DNA of 64,000 nucleotides from Muraenolepis orangiensis. Taxonomy: Eukaryota > Chordata > Actinopteri > Gadiformes > Muraenolepididae. Below are positions 1 through 13,606 of this stretch, in pieces (the stretch's first letter is position 1; each line of letters starts with the position of its first letter). Below the pieces are notes generated by a model that ran no database searches, was not told the DNA's origin, and saw only the letters and a list, made by a program, of their open reading frames with translations. The position numbers and the translations under genes were made by a program. The stretch is taken from positions 30,638,636 to 30,702,635 of the forward strand of contig CM051001.1 of the NCBI GenBank assembly GCA_027704905.1, read 5' to 3'.

Positions 1-17
1 TGTTTCCTTAGTCGTGT

Positions 18-31
18 GCTCCACCTAGTGG
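18..31 (-). promoter_or_regulatory. CTCF-like site
   Basis: The minus strand matches the CTCF core consensus CCASYAGRKGGCRS at 13 of 14 positions by eye. Binding is inferred. Confidence 0.35.
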
Positions 32-704
32 ACCAGCTGTGTCAGTACAACAACACTCCAATCTTTTTTTATTTATTTTTTCCGTTTCAGGTGTGTAACG
101 CAACTCTGGTTGCTTAGCAGCACGTTGATTATATGACGCTTTACCCTTTGGCCAGCAACGAACTCACCCGACCGGCTGGTGTGACGTCAGCCTTTTGTGC
201 TGATAGTAGACCGCCTGCAGTCCTTTCTACCGGCATGTGTTAAATATAACCATTTATTTGCTACGTCAATCCTGTTCAAATAATAATAGCCTACAGGCAT
301 ATTTAATACGCCTTAAATATACTAAGTATAAGAGCCTATATATCCAAGAGTAAAGGTGTTCACAGCGCCTTCGGCTTCCTGGACCTCTCACGCCCCCTAT
401 GACGTGACCCTATGACGTGGGCTTACCCGTGTGTCAAGGAGACATACAATAGAGAGTTCTGCGACGGTTCCGTAGGCGCTGGTTTAGCTCGTCGGTTACT
501 TCAACAAACAGTGACTCTATCTATGCGGCTGACGCTGCCAGATATCAAACCGTGGGCGCTGTCCAGCGCTTTTATAAAACATATTTTATTAACTATGTCT
601 GTATAATTGGTTTCCAATTAAACTTAAGACGCAGCCTTTACATGTCTTTTTTAAACCATATTTACTTTAAACTGTCAACATTGGCATTTAAATTATAGAA
701 ACTT

Positions 705-718
705 CCAGTAGATGGCGC
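705..718 (+). promoter_or_regulatory. CTCF-like site
   Basis: CCAGTAGATGGCGC matches the CTCF core consensus CCASYAGRKGGCRS at all 14 positions. CTCF and cohesin are the known architects of promoter choice in clustered protocadherins; binding here is inferred. Confidence 0.5.
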
Positions 719-1210
719 AATAAAACCAGAAGGCTCAAGGCACACTACAACCCCAGACAGGAATCCAAGGCAGGCTTAGCAAAAGATGGAGGGCATGATT
801 ATGAAAAATGTCGCACATATTACAGCCAGGATATTATAGGTTATTAGCAATGTTCATGATATGTGACACACAGCCACACAACACATTGATACGGCTTCAT
901 ACGGGGCGATTGCAGTATTTAAAAAAATTCAAATGGCATTAAAATGGAGCAAGATCATTAATAGTAGTACCAGTTTTACTTATTAACTTATGTAACTTAT
1001 GTCAGTATATATGAAATCACACAACACTTCACAGCACACTAGCGTGACCAGCACACAGAGACTTACTGCCAAAAAAACACCATTTTCTTTACCAAATTGT
1101 ATTTCTTTACCAGTTATGGAAGTTAATTCAATAACACATTGCTTGAATACGCGCGCGTGTTTGTGTGTGATATTTATATTAATTCAACCTTGTGTAGGGT
1201 TTATAAAAGG

Positions 1211-1224
1211 CCAGTAGATGGCAG
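1211..1224 (+). promoter_or_regulatory. CTCF-like site
   Basis: CCAGTAGATGGCAG matches the CTCF core consensus at all 14 positions. Its right flank resembles that of the site at 1580-1593, so the two may be copies of one element. Confidence 0.5.
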
Positions 1225-1579
1225 CATCGGACCACAGTTGAACGACAGAACTAAAGAGTGACGTTTTTACAAATGTTACTCTCAATTAGGAAGTGAAGGT
1301 AAAAGTAACATCTCAATAGTAAGGTGAATAAAGTAATCATTAATACAAAATGTAACACAAACGCGTGTGAAACGTCAAAGCCTACGCCTGTCTTTATTAC
1401 AAAATATGAAATATAACCGAAACAAAAACGTACATGCAGGCAAAATTAAAGGGAAAATTTCAGACAAATCCGGAGATTTTAGATCGAACCATTTGATAAG
1501 ACAGATCTATGCCGTAAGCCGACATTCCCATGTCCGCCCTCCTTCCAATGCAACTCCTTCTCGTAGTGGCGCCGAATGG

Positions 1580-1593
1580 ACACTAGAGGGCAG
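1580..1593 (+). promoter_or_regulatory. CTCF-like site
   Basis: ACACTAGAGGGCAG matches the CTCF core consensus at 13 of 14 positions, in the same orientation as the sites at 705 and 1211. Confidence 0.45.
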
Positions 1594-1747
1594 CATAGGA
1601 CCACAAATACAAGCGAAAACTTAGTTAACTCAGTCTTCCCCGAGTTAAACGAGTCACTTGTTAGAGGCAATCACCACACAACCACCGTCGGGTTCATTAA
1701 CAGCCTTATTGTAGCTTATTTATTTATTTATTTATTTATTATATCTT

Positions 1748-1912
1748 TCAATCTTTTAGCCTTTAAATCTGTTTACCTTTCAATCTTTCAATCGTTCACT
1801 CTTTCAATCTTTCAATCTTTCAATCTTTCAATCTTGTAACCTTTCAATCTTTCAATATTTCAATATTTCAATCTTTCAATATTTCAATATTTCAATCTTT
1901 TAATCTTTCAAA
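1748..1912. repeat. Imperfect (TTTCAATC)n minisatellite
   Basis: Degenerate tandem copies of an 8-bp unit (TTTCAATC with ATATTTCA variants), preceded by a short TTTA run at about 1717-1742. Confidence 0.85.
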
Positions 1913-1957
1913 CCTTCATTCCTGCTGTTGTCTCTTCCTTGTGGTTAGTGTTTGTCG

Positions 1958-1960
<3 letters not shown>

Positions 1961-1998
<38 letters not shown>

Positions 1999-2018
1999 TG
2001 TGTATGTGCGTGTGTGTG
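1961..2018. repeat. (TG)n microsatellite
   Basis: Interrupted TG dinucleotide run. Confidence 0.9.
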
Positions 2019-2138
2019 ATAGAGAGTCCTGTTTCGCGGTGTGGACCGTGTAATGCATGTCAACGTGACATGACTGTCGGGCGCTACAGTCAACAAAATA
2101 CTTTGGGGATTATTTAACATTTGTATTCTACTGTCGGA

Positions 2139-2177
2139 AGAGGAGGAGGAGGAGGAGGAGGAGGAGGAGGAGGAGGA
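2139..2177. repeat. (GGA)n microsatellite
   Basis: Uninterrupted GGA/GAG triplet run. Confidence 0.9.
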
Positions 2178-2255
2178 CAGGGTTGATCCGGGATAGCTGC
2201 ACACTAATCCTTCTCTCCGTTAATTAAAAAAAGACAGCGAACGCAATTGAACTGG

Positions 2256-2349
<94 letters not shown>
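2256..2349. repeat. (TG)n microsatellite
   Basis: Pure TG run of about 94 bp. Confidence 0.95.
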
Positions 2350-2352
<3 letters not shown>

Positions 2353-2873
2353 TGTGTGCGTTTTTGTGAAATGTAATCATTTCTGAAGAAGCGTCACCAT
2401 CTGCTGGACTTTAAATCCGACAGCAGATTGTGTTTCGTGCCGTGTTTAAACATGGCCATGTTATACTTTTTTCTTAATGATGTGACTTTAGAAAATGTGC
2501 CCGCCAAAGGGTCGTTGCCTTAGGAACTGGGTCGGCAATCACATCATCATTTGGTTCCCCGTGAGGCTATGGCTGTCGTCAGAGTCAAGAAAAGACTTTC
2601 ACATTTCCGGCCACACGTTTTCATTAAAATGCGGCTCGTGTCTGACGACCGGCAACGAGGTCGAATTCAGAGAGTCTCTCCTCTGGTTCAATGTCGGTCT
2701 GACTGACGACCAGGATAAGTCGGGGAAGATTAGATAGAGACAAACATGTGGTAAGACTCTTAAGACATCGGGGTCGTCCCCTTCGTCTTATCAAACCTGC
2801 TGTGCCGCGATCTACTGAAGTTGTATCCGCGTATAAAACATTACATATGCGGAAAATACTCACTAGACAAGCC

Positions 2874-2906
2874 CCCCTCCCCCCCCCCCCCCCCCCCCCA
2901 CCACAC

Positions 2907-2956
<50 letters not shown>

Positions 2957-3003
2957 ACGCACCACACACACGCTCTCTCTCTCTCACACTCACACACACA
3001 CAC
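2874..3003. repeat. Poly-C followed by (CA)n
   Basis: A C homopolymer of about 20 bp runs into CA repeats with CT and CG interruptions. Confidence 0.9.
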
Positions 3004-3939
3004 GGAAGCACAGCTGTAAACAACCCACCTTTTGTCATTTCCATTAAGTTGAAACTATGAACGGGTGATTAACGTCAAGTGCGATTATCGGTTTAGCACG
3101 TTGCTTTTATGTTGATTGAGATGTATCATCACAATCAACATCAACTCAGGGACATCCAATCCGTGTAATGCGCACTTGCCCGTAAGGCCCGTGTGTGTAC
3201 GGGAGAGGGTACATCGTCCACTTATGATAATCACTGATCATTTGCTAAGCTTCTGGGTGTATTATCAGCTCATTGGAAAGCGTATTCAAAGTGAATACAG
3301 TGACCCATCTCGCATTCTTTTTTAATTTATGAAGCTCAAATTCCCGCCCCGTGATGAATGAATGGGCTGTTTGTGAGACGTGGGGATTTAGCTTCAAAGG
3401 AGTCTCATTAAAAAGGCACGCTGGCCACGGGCCAGTTTAGTCCTTATTGCAGCGCCACATACTTTACATGTTTTATTCAATCTAATTCATAATTGTATAT
3501 CTTTAAGAGTGAAATGTTTTAAACAGACTTGGCAAGTCAAGGCTGAGTAAAACTATGTCTCTAAACACATGCACGATGCCATGGTGAAGGAACCGTTTAG
3601 AGTGCACGGAGGGAACCGATCGACTCTTCGATCTTTAATCCTGATCATGTCTGCTGTGACTTTGACTCGATCCGATACGAGTCAGATGTGAAAGAGTTAA
3701 ACGTGTACTGTAATTATAGTGGCCCGTTCTAGCGGCCGCGTCGTCCAATGCGGAGCTGCTATAAGCCACGTCCATCCCCCCCCCCCCCTCCCCTCCTCCC
3801 CTTGCGCGTACACGCACGCACGAAAGAAAGAAACGCCTTCCTATACTCCGCGCGTCTTATTCTCTGGACACATCACACCGCGAGCCTTCCCCCGCGCGAG
3901 GACAACGACAGAGGACACGGGGAAACAGCGAGAGAGCGA

Positions 3940-4263
<324 letters not shown>

Positions 4264-4556
4264 GAATGAGACATCTTTATCGCCGTCTCCTCTCTTCAGT
4301 TTTCTCTAACACGAGAAGTTGTTTGTTTGTAGTCAATCCGCACAACGAGTCAACAAAGCAACAAAGTAACACCTCTCCATTTGGAGTCACCATCGTCTGC
4401 GGCTCCATTTGGACACACACACATTGGACACAGAGTATCTAGGCGCCTACACATCACTGCTCATATACTTGATTATTTGTTATACGGATAGTGATGTCAA
4501 GGACACGCAGTTCGGGTTCATTTCGTCGGTGAGGGCTTTTTACGCGCACCGCACAG

Positions 4557-7058
4557 ATGGATCACAGACGCGCTAAAGACAGCTGGGCACCGGTGACGGG
4601 GATGGTGGTGGGTGTGCTGCTCTGTGCCTGCGTGGTGGACCTGGTTCTGGCGCAAATACGCTACTCTATTCCGGAGGAGTTGGACCACGGGGCGTTCGTG
4701 GGCAACATCGCGGAGGACCTGGGCTTGGACGTGGCCAAGCTGTCGGCGCGTCGGTTTCGTATCGTCTCGGGCGCCAAGAAGCAGTATTTAGAAGTGAACT
4801 TGGAAAACGGCATTTTATTCGTCAACGAAAAGATAGACCGCGAGGAGCTCTGCGAACGCAGCCCGAGCTGTTTCCTCCATCTCCAAGTGGTGATCGAGAA
4901 TCCGCTCGAACTCTACCGGGTGGAGGTGGAGATTTTAGATGTGAATGATAACTCCCCCGGCTTTCCGTGGACTGAATTTAATATCGACATCACCGAGTCC
5001 GCGGCGCCCGGTTCCCAGTTCCCGTTAGAGAGCGCGCAGGACCTGGACGTGGGCACCAATTCCCTCCGCACGTACCAGCTGAGCGCCAACCAGCACTTCG
5101 TGCTGAACGTCCAAACGCGCAACGACGGGAGCAAGTTCGCAGAGCTCGTGCTGGACGTCCCGCTGGACCGGGAGCAGCAGAAGGGGCACGAGATGGTGCT
5201 GACAGCCGTCGACGGAGGTTCGCCGGAACGATCGGGGACGGCCAGAATAACCATTACGGTGTTGGACGCCAACGACAACGTGCCGGTGTTCGACAGATCC
5301 GTATACAGGTCGAGTCTGGTGGAGAACGCGCCGAGGGGGACTCTCCTTTTGAAACTGAACGCCACGGATTTGGACGAGGGTTCGAACGGCGAGGTGACGT
5401 ACGCGTTCAGCGGGCACGCTCCGCTCAAGGTGCGCGAGTTGTTCAGCGTGGATCCGTACACGGGCGAGATCCGAGTCAAGGGGGTCGTGGACTACGAGAA
5501 GTCCAGCCTGTTCGAGCTGTACGTGCAGGCCAAGGACAGGGGTCCGTCGGCCGTGGCCGTCCACAGTAAAGTGCTGGTCGACGTTCTCGACGTGAACGAC
5601 AACGCGCCAGAAGTCATCCTGACCTCCGTCTCCACGCCGGTCCAAGAGGACGCGCCGCCGGGCACGGTGATCGCCGTGATCAGCGTCATGGACCGGGATT
5701 CGGGGGAGAACGGGAACGTGGAATGTCAAATCCCCAGCAACGTTCCTTTCCAGCTGCACTCGTCATTCAAGAACTACTACACGCTTGTGACCAGCGAGTT
5801 CTTGGACCGCGAGTCGGTGGCCGAGTACAACATCTCCCTCACGGCCCGTGACCTGGGGTCGCCGTTTCTCTCCACGAGGAAAACCATCCTCGTGCAAGTG
5901 TCTGACATCAACGACAACCCCCCGCGCTTCGCGCAACCGTCCTACACCGTTTATGTGACCGAGAACAACGCCCCCGGCGCGTCCATTTGCTCTGTAACAG
6001 CGTTTGACCCCGATTCGAATCAGAACGCCTATCTATCCTATTCTATTGTGGAGGGTCAGATCCAGGGCATGCCCGTGTCCACTTATGTCTCCATCAACTC
6101 CGACAACGGCAACATATATGCCCTGCGCTCGTTTGACTACGAGCAGCTCCGAAACTTCCAGATCAAGGTCCGAGCGCAGGACGCGGGTTTCCCGCCTCTC
6201 AGCAGTAACGTCACCGTCACCGTCTTTGTTTTGGACCAGAACGACAACGCGCCGGTCATTGTGTCCCCGCTTCCCAAAAACGGAACCGTGGCCACGGAGG
6301 TGGTCCCGCGGTCCGTTGACGCGGGCTATCTGGTGGGCAAAATCACGGCGCTAGACGCAGACGCGGGGCAAAACTCCCGCTTATCCTACCAGGTGTTACA
6401 AGCCACCGACCCGGGGCTCTTTAGCGTTGCTTTATACACGGGGGAAATTCGGACGATACGCCGTTTGTTCGAAAAAGACGCAACAAGACAGCGGCTCGTC
6501 ATCTTAGTGAAGGATAACGGACAGCCCCCGCTCTCCGCCACCGTGTCGATCCTGCTCACAGTGGTGGACAGCGTGCCTGAATCGTTGTCGGATTTCGGCG
6601 ACCTCACGCTCAGCCCCCAGCCCCCGTCCAACCTCGCGTTCTACCTCATAGTGTCCCTGAGCACCATCTCCCTCGTGTTCCTGGTGACTATCATCATCCT
6701 GGCAGCGGTCAAGTGCTACAAGGACCGGGAGACCCTCAGCGGGTACCACCTCCCCCCGTGTGCGTGCTGCTGCTGCGGGGGCTTCCCGCCTGCGCCGCCG
6801 CCGGAGGTGTTCAAGAAGTCGAACATCAACCTGCAGATTTCCACCGCGGCCAAAGTGCCCACGAACTGCATGGAGGTCAATGGCAACAGCAGTCTCTCCC
6901 AGTCCTACTGTTATAAAGTGTGCCTGACCCCGGAATCGGCTAAAAGTGACTTTATGTTCCTTAAGCCGTGCAGCCCGAGCGGGACGCCGCGGAACAACGA
7001 GGCGAAGAGCGCGGACACCTCGTGGAACCAGAGCCGAAACGGAGCGACGCCGAACGAG
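4557..7058 (+). CDS. pcdha: Protocadherin alpha variable exon, C-type (last alpha exon)
   Basis: One 834-codon exon for the extracellular, membrane and variable cytoplasmic part of a clustered protocadherin, a homophilic neuronal adhesion and identity receptor. Residues 1-32 are a signal peptide, with mature start at QIRYSIPEE. Six EC repeats follow with DVNDN, DANDN, DVNDN, DINDN and DQNDN linkers, and EC1 has the CX5C disulfide loop (C99-C105). The membrane segment is about residues 693-717, followed by a Cys-rich CACCCC stretch and an alpha-type KVCLTPESAKSDFMF tail motif. The exon ends in GAG|GTACAG, phase 0, which fits the constant exon at 9649; read-through would stop two codons later. 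Being last before the constant exons, and having the VGNIAEDLGLD..LSAR motif, argues for a C-type (alphaC2-like) identity. It is much more GC-rich than the gamma exons downstream. Confidence 0.9.
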
Positions 7059-7681
7059 GTACAGTGACGTCAGCGTATCTCTAAACAAATACATCAATAA
7101 ATAAAATGGAAACTCAGTTTAACAATATTGATTGAAGCATCGAAAAACGGAATATCCGTCATACAGTAATCATGACCAGGATGCAGTCTCATAATGAAAG
7201 TCAAATCATAGACATGAGGCTGACCTTATCCATTCAGGATTTAACATTAAGGAAACGCTAAAGTAGTTTTTTCACTCACGGTTCCATTTCATTTTGAACC
7301 GACGAATCTATATCAGCAGTTATTGTAGTGATGAATAACGGACACATGGACAACACTATACACATAATAGCACATTTATATTACAATACTATGCCACATA
7401 TATTCACTTCCATTGGTGTTCCCTTGAATCCCTTGTTCCTCAAAGACAAGACAGTTGACAAGACCATTGTTACTGTCGAGTTTGATGGGCACGTCAAGGT
7501 TATGTGCGTCAAGGTGAAGGCAACGTGTTTTGATCTCATCCCGCTTAATAGCCGAGCAGCGCTGTTTTCCTTTCTCCCCTCTTGTTATTTCAAATAAAGA
7601 CGGACTATAGGACGGCCAACCTCACTAACTACGCCTCAAGGGCACAGACGTGACCGAGTCATTGTACTCTACACAATGTAC

Positions 7682-7920
<239 letters not shown>

Positions 7921-7992
7921 GTCCATTATTGATGAAAAATGGCAAAGGGTCGGATTGGGCAGACAGAGGACGAGAACTGAAGGAGGTGGTGG

Positions 7993-8335
<343 letters not shown>

Positions 8336-8424
8336 GTAGAACGTGGCGCGCCTGTAGATTTTCCCAATGTTGTCCTCGCCAAACGTGGGTTAGATATAAC
8401 CTCGCGTCCGCCGAGATGACGACT

Positions 8425-8445
8425 TATATATATATATTTATATAA

Positions 8446-8535
<90 letters not shown>
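8425..8535. repeat. (TA)n then (GA)n microsatellite
   Basis: A short TA run passes into about 90 bp of GA, inside the alpha intron. Confidence 0.9.
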
Positions 8536-8536
<1 letters not shown>

Positions 8537-9648
8537 CTAGACCGTAAGCATGTGCGTATTAGTTACTGTCACGTCAAGGCGAATCCAAAGAGACAGCGAG
8601 TGAATCTGGGGTACCATAATCCAGCAGGCAGACAGAGAGAGGTCACTCCCCTGACCACGTACTGAGACAATTTGAGGTCGCGGTAATTGTTATCCCTGCG
8701 GCTCGTTTCCCTCCAGGAGGGAGACGCTCTGGATGTTAATTGCCTCCTTGGGACCGCCCACCCCCCCCCCCTTCCCCGGCCGTCTATCTTAGGATCCCCC
8801 GTCCTCACACGAGTCCTCTTTAGACTATATTCCTAGTAGCCTACACCAGGTCGCCTATAATCGCGTTCACCGTGCAGGCCTATATACTGGTTGTGCTGCG
8901 CATGCGCGGTGTTATGCGTCGACGTCGAAGTTCCAAGTGAGCTGTCCTACTTTGTGCAGAAAAAGCTGCAAGGACCACAAACTTTAGCGAGCCCTCGGTG
9001 AGACTTTTAATTAAAAAGCTTGCTCGGGGAGCATCAGGAAAATATTAATGTAAAAAGGATGCATAAATTCCACAAAACAATTACGTGTATCATTTTCCTA
9101 ATTTCCTCCTTGGCACGCTTTCCTTTGAAGATTAAAATCGTGTTTCGTTTCATCCCAGTGGGGTTCTAATTGCTTTTTGTGCGTAGCTGGCGAGGAACGT
9201 ATTTTGAATACCGATGCTAATAATACGCTTACGTCGCATTCTCCGTGTTAACAATTCTAAGTAAATTAGTAGAGCGTGAAATACATATGAGACACGAACC
9301 ACTATGAATACAACTCGGGAACTCCGTTCCCCCCCTATGTGTGACAGGCCTGTTTCGCTCACGGCTGGCACCGCGCATCCACGCTGACATGTGCCATGGT
9401 GAAAACCAGTTAAAACATGTCATATGGCAGCCATCCACAGGGAGCGTTGGCGTTCCTTCGCAAACCGTTTACAACATTAATTAGCATCCGTTCGCTGGTG
9501 ATAAACGCGAAACCCTATTACGTTTCGTTCCTAAATGGTCCTATGTTGAAGATAAAAAAATAATTCAAAATTGAATGCTTTAATTGAGTTATGTTTAAGT
9601 AGGCTGTGGGGAACCCAACTCACTTACCTTTTCTTTAATTTTTTTCAG

Positions 9649-9710
9649 CTCAAGCAGCCAAACACAGACTGGACGCTGACGAAAAACCAAAACACCAATT
9701 CCATTAAAAG
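9649..9710 (+). CDS. pcdha: Protocadherin alpha constant exon 1
   Basis: A 62-nt exon with a strong pyrimidine-tract acceptor and an AG|GTAGAT donor. In phase 0 from the variable exon it reads LKQPNTDWTLTKNQNTNSIK plus two bases. The QPNTDW core is the hallmark start of alpha constant exons (QPNPDW in mammals). It leaves phase 2, which exon 2 at 9831 completes. Confidence 0.88.
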
Positions 9711-9830
9711 GTAGATGCACCTACCAAACACATCTGAATCGTGCTTGTATACTGACACACACCCGTGGCCCAGGTGGTCCAATGCAAACCAAGACTAACA
9801 CTCTCTCTCTGTATACTCCCCTCTGTATAG

Positions 9831-9961
9831 CTACAACTCTATTAACATGGATGGCACTCTGATGCGCAAGGCCATGCACGCCGACCCAGAGAACTATGTT
9901 GCGTCCATGGCCCCCGGGCAGTACTGGACCTGGGGAAACCACATGAGGGCCGGCGGGAAAG
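9831..9961 (+). CDS. pcdha: Protocadherin alpha constant exon 2
   Basis: A 131-nt exon between CTGTATAG and G|GTACGA. The frame carried from exon 1 reads SYNSINMDGTLMRKAM..., ending in WGNHMRAGGK plus one base. Position, size and the MRKAMHAD segment correspond to the second alpha constant exon. The frame stays open through both junctions, which supports the splice assignment. Confidence 0.87.
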
Positions 9962-10146
9962 GTACGAGAGGCCCCCGACCACAGATCTCCCCGCCCGCAA
10001 ACAATCTCTGGGTTTAACCCCTAGAGAGAGGAAAGGCCCTCTGTAAAGACTGGAATGGGTTCCACCGGTAGAACACAAGCCGTTATGTTACATTTCATCT
10101 ATTCTCACCTATAAACATACATTTTGAGATTATGATGGACGTTAAC

Positions 10147-10149
10147 TTT

Positions 10150-10221
<72 letters not shown>
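10147..10221. repeat. (TA)n microsatellite
   Basis: Pure TA run in the intron between alpha constant exons 2 and 3. Confidence 0.9.
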
Positions 10222-10222
<1 letters not shown>

Positions 10223-10347
10223 CTCCATGGCCTTTGACCTCTAACCCATTCCTTTCCACTTTTTTCACTGCTACTTTTATTAATTTACTTAATTTATTTT
10301 TATATTTGCCTTAGCTGTTTGCTTGTTTGTTCTGTTGTTTGTTGTCC

Positions 10348-10402
10348 CTCTGTAAAGTGGCCTTGGGTCCCTTGAAAGGCGCAATATCAATTTGAGTTAT
10401 TA
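10348..10402 (+). repeat. Possible SINE 3' tail
   Basis: CTGTAAAGTGGCCTTGGG...TTGAAAGGCGC resembles the conserved 3' tail shared by many fish SINE/LINE pairs. No body or tRNA-like head is recognisable. Confidence 0.4.
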
Positions 10403-10570
10403 ATATTATATATTGATTACATCATGGCGATATCAGATGCTGTGCTTGTGACAAAGATAGCATAGGGGAGGCCGTGAAGGTCAACAGACACACACCCTGA
10501 AGATCAGGCTGCCCCAGAGACCCTCAGCAGCATGTGAGTGGCCGTTGCATCCTCCCGCTCCGACGCTAAC

Positions 10571-10592
10571 CCCCCCCCCCCCCCCCCCCCCC
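10571..10592. repeat. Poly-C tract before constant exon 3
   Basis: C homopolymer about 20 bp before the acceptor of constant exon 3; part of its polypyrimidine tract. Confidence 0.85.
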
Positions 10593-10612
10593 ACGCTCGT
10601 CTCCCAAAACAG

Positions 10613-11034
10613 ACTACAAGATGACCCCCACCGCCACCGCCACCGCCGCCGCGGATGCTGCTCCCGCTGTCCCCGCCCGCTCCTGGACCCCCCGCTGCAC
10701 CCCACCGCCGCCCCAGCAGCCGCAGCCGCAGCAGCCGCATCAGCCGCAGCAGCAGCCTCCCTCTCTGCCCCCCCACCCCTACCCCCACCCCCACTCCCAC
10801 CCCCACCCCCACCCCCACCCACACCCACACCCCCACCCCCACCCGCCTCCCGACTATCAGCACAACGTGTACATCCCCGGCACGCCCTCGGGCTTCTGCA
10901 CCCTGAGGCCCGTGGTGCACCGCAGCGAGCTGGGCGTGCGGAACGCCTTCTCCACCTTCGGCAAGAAGAGACGTCTACAGATGTCCCCGCAGGGGGAGGC
11001 CGCCATCATCAACAACGACCTCTACAACGATTGA
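10613..11034 (+). CDS. pcdha: Protocadherin alpha constant exon 3 (C-terminus)
   Basis: The last alpha coding exon, 422 coding nt from acceptor AACAG to TGA at 11032-11034, bringing the constant region to 204 residues. It encodes the shared cytoplasmic end of all alpha isoforms. The exon opens with an Ala/Thr-rich stretch, then a Gln/Pro-rich stretch, then about 12 consecutive Pro-His dipeptides (roughly 10771-10850). The conserved core follows: DYQHNVYIPGTPSGF and NAFSTFGKKRR, comparable to FIIPGSP and FITFGKK in mammals. The long lysine run that ends the mammalian protein is replaced by RLQMSPQGEAAIINNDLYND. The Pro/His block is low-complexity DNA (CCCCAC)n and may vary in length between individuals. 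Confidence 0.87.
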
Positions 11035-11053
11035 AACCGTGAAGTTACCATAT

Positions 11054-11314
<261 letters not shown>

Positions 11315-11886
11315 AGCCCAAAGGGCTAAAGCTGACCAGATAGGGAAAGGTATGGTACGGCTGAATTCATGAACCTATGAAGAAGAAGAAGAAACTCCAG
11401 ACTTGTGCTCATGAAAGCAAGCAGAAGGAGAACACAGCAGACCGGTCTGTTGACGATGAACTCGATGAACTGAAATAGAGAAACAAACTCTATCGCTGAT
11501 TTATATGAAATGCCATTTTAATATGGTTAGCGTATACTGTACATCTTAGCCATTGACCTATTCCCGCTCCTCTTATTATTATTATTATTATTATGATTAA
11601 TTGTGTTATTATTATTTCGACAATCACTTTGGAGCTGTTGTTGATTCATTCAAAAGGTGTTAAAATGTGTGTTTTAAATAATTTTGCACATCTTCATGAA
11701 TTTATATATTTTTATAAAAAACACAATCAGAAATGGTTTCTTTCGATTTTTTTGGTCATTTGCTTAAGGTGTGTGTATATTAAAAGGTATCGTGTTATCA
11801 TATGTAATATGCAAGATGCCGTCCACACATGCAGTTGCAATGGATGGGGAGGTCATCCACAACCATGTACTGGATCCATTTTTGAA

Positions 11887-11892
11887 AATAAA
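11887..11892 (+). terminator. Candidate polyadenylation signal of the alpha mRNAs
   Basis: AATAAA about 850 bp after the alpha stop codon, followed by a T-rich stretch. It gives a plausible 3' UTR of about 0.9 kb. Confidence 0.5.
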
Positions 11893-11929
11893 GTATTTTT
11901 TCCTCAAATGTCATTCAATACACTGAAAC

Positions 11930-11962
11930 ACATGCACACACACACACACGCACACGCACACG

Positions 11963-11995
<33 letters not shown>

Positions 11996-12070
11996 ACGCA
12001 CACGCACACGCACACGCACACGCACACGCACACGCACACGCACACGCACACGCACACGCACACACATGCA
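11930..12070. repeat. (CACACG)n / (CA)n microsatellite
   Basis: CA run with a very regular CACACG hexamer phase between about 11980 and 12062. Confidence 0.92.
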
Positions 12071-12994
12071 TGCATGTCTGCATGTCTGCCTTAGGTCTAA
12101 TTATATTTATCTGAAAGTTCACATTTTATCATCTCGAGTCAATTTAGTTAGGTCAACAAAAGTTTCAACACTTATTTTTGCCTCAGTAAGCTGCTTTCCC
12201 GTTTTGAGGAATAAACATTTCAAAATGCTAAGATATGCTAATTGGACTGCGTGCATTTCCAATTGCCCAGAGAGAACACACCGGCTTCATTAACTGAACA
12301 AACAGAGCCTCCTCTCTCGAAATACCACTTTCATTAAAACCATGAGAATCAATCCTCGCAGTCAGGTGGTGGTGGTGGAAAATGCCACACCTTGATGCCA
12401 TTTAGGGCACATGGCCCCTTTCTCTGTGACCTTTGACGTCGGACGTCCACCAGGACGGAAACGAAAAGAAAAGAAAAAAAAAAGAATTATAATTGAGTGA
12501 GGTAATTAGGTCGCTTGCATGAATCACATCGAAAATGTCTTCTCCTCAGAGAGAATGGAGGTACTTCTTCTGTGGAACGGGATGCATAGGGACCAGTAGG
12601 AGGAAGGAGGACGAGGAGGAGTAGGAGGTAAATTCAATGCAAGTCGACCTGCTTTCAGATGAGCAAGGAAACTAGCTACTTCTTTTTAAGAAGACTGAAG
12701 ATTATAATATGCCCAGTTCGGTGTGGAACCTGAAACTGCTGAGCGTTTTAAACAAATGAATATGCCTATAGGCATAATGTAAATGATGTTTCATCAAGAG
12801 AAGGTAGTGTCTTAGAATAGACGAAATGTTCAAATTAAAGTCGTCACTGGATTTCAGACAAGCGCACAAGAGATGCAAACCAGTCTTGTGAATTGTCTGC
12901 GGCGTGACACGACGACGGTGGGAGCTATCCATCGCCGTGGTTCTGAAAATGTCTGACAGACCCTTTTCACATTGACTGCAGTTCACGCTTTCAA

Positions 12995-13008
12995 CCACTA
13001 GAAGGCGA
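12995..13008 (+). promoter_or_regulatory. Weak CTCF-like site
   Basis: CCACTAGAAGGCGA matches the CTCF core consensus at 12 of 14 positions, about 600 bp before the triple cluster. Confidence 0.3.
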
Positions 13009-13067
13009 GCGTAGAATGTGAAATTCAGAGAGCAACTCAGAATACGTTCCAACGTTAAACAAACTAT

Positions 13068-13087
13068 ATACATATATATATATATAG

Positions 13088-13176
<89 letters not shown>

Positions 13177-13187
13177 TATATATAGTT

Positions 13188-13238
<51 letters not shown>

Positions 13239-13254
13239 ATATATATATATATAG
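13068..13254. repeat. (TA)n microsatellite
   Basis: Three TA runs separated by AGTTTG and AGATTG interruptions. Confidence 0.92.
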
Positions 13255-13606
13255 TTTAAATGATAATGCAAAAGTAGACTCAAGCCTTTTGAATACAGAA
13301 ATGAAGCAGACAAAAGTTGTACCTTTACTACACAAACTATAAATGGGAAAACCCACAAACACCACAATACAAATAGGCTACGTTTTTATCTTACCGATTG
13401 CCTTGGAATTAAAATGGTGTTCAACCTAATATAGCACACCCGATATACTTCTTGAAAGCACCTCAAAAATGCTTTTGTTGAAATGCTATTACATACATTT
13501 ATATTCAATCATATTAAAAAATAAAACTATGTTCATTTGTGACCTTAAAATACTCGGGTAAACGCAATACGAATGGACCTTTAATATTGGGTCATACTTA
13601 TTGATG

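Noticed and set aside
7056..7078. TGACGTCA just after the alpha C-type exon as a regulatory CRE
   Set aside because: It overlaps the donor and read-through stop; a single occurrence with no promoter context.
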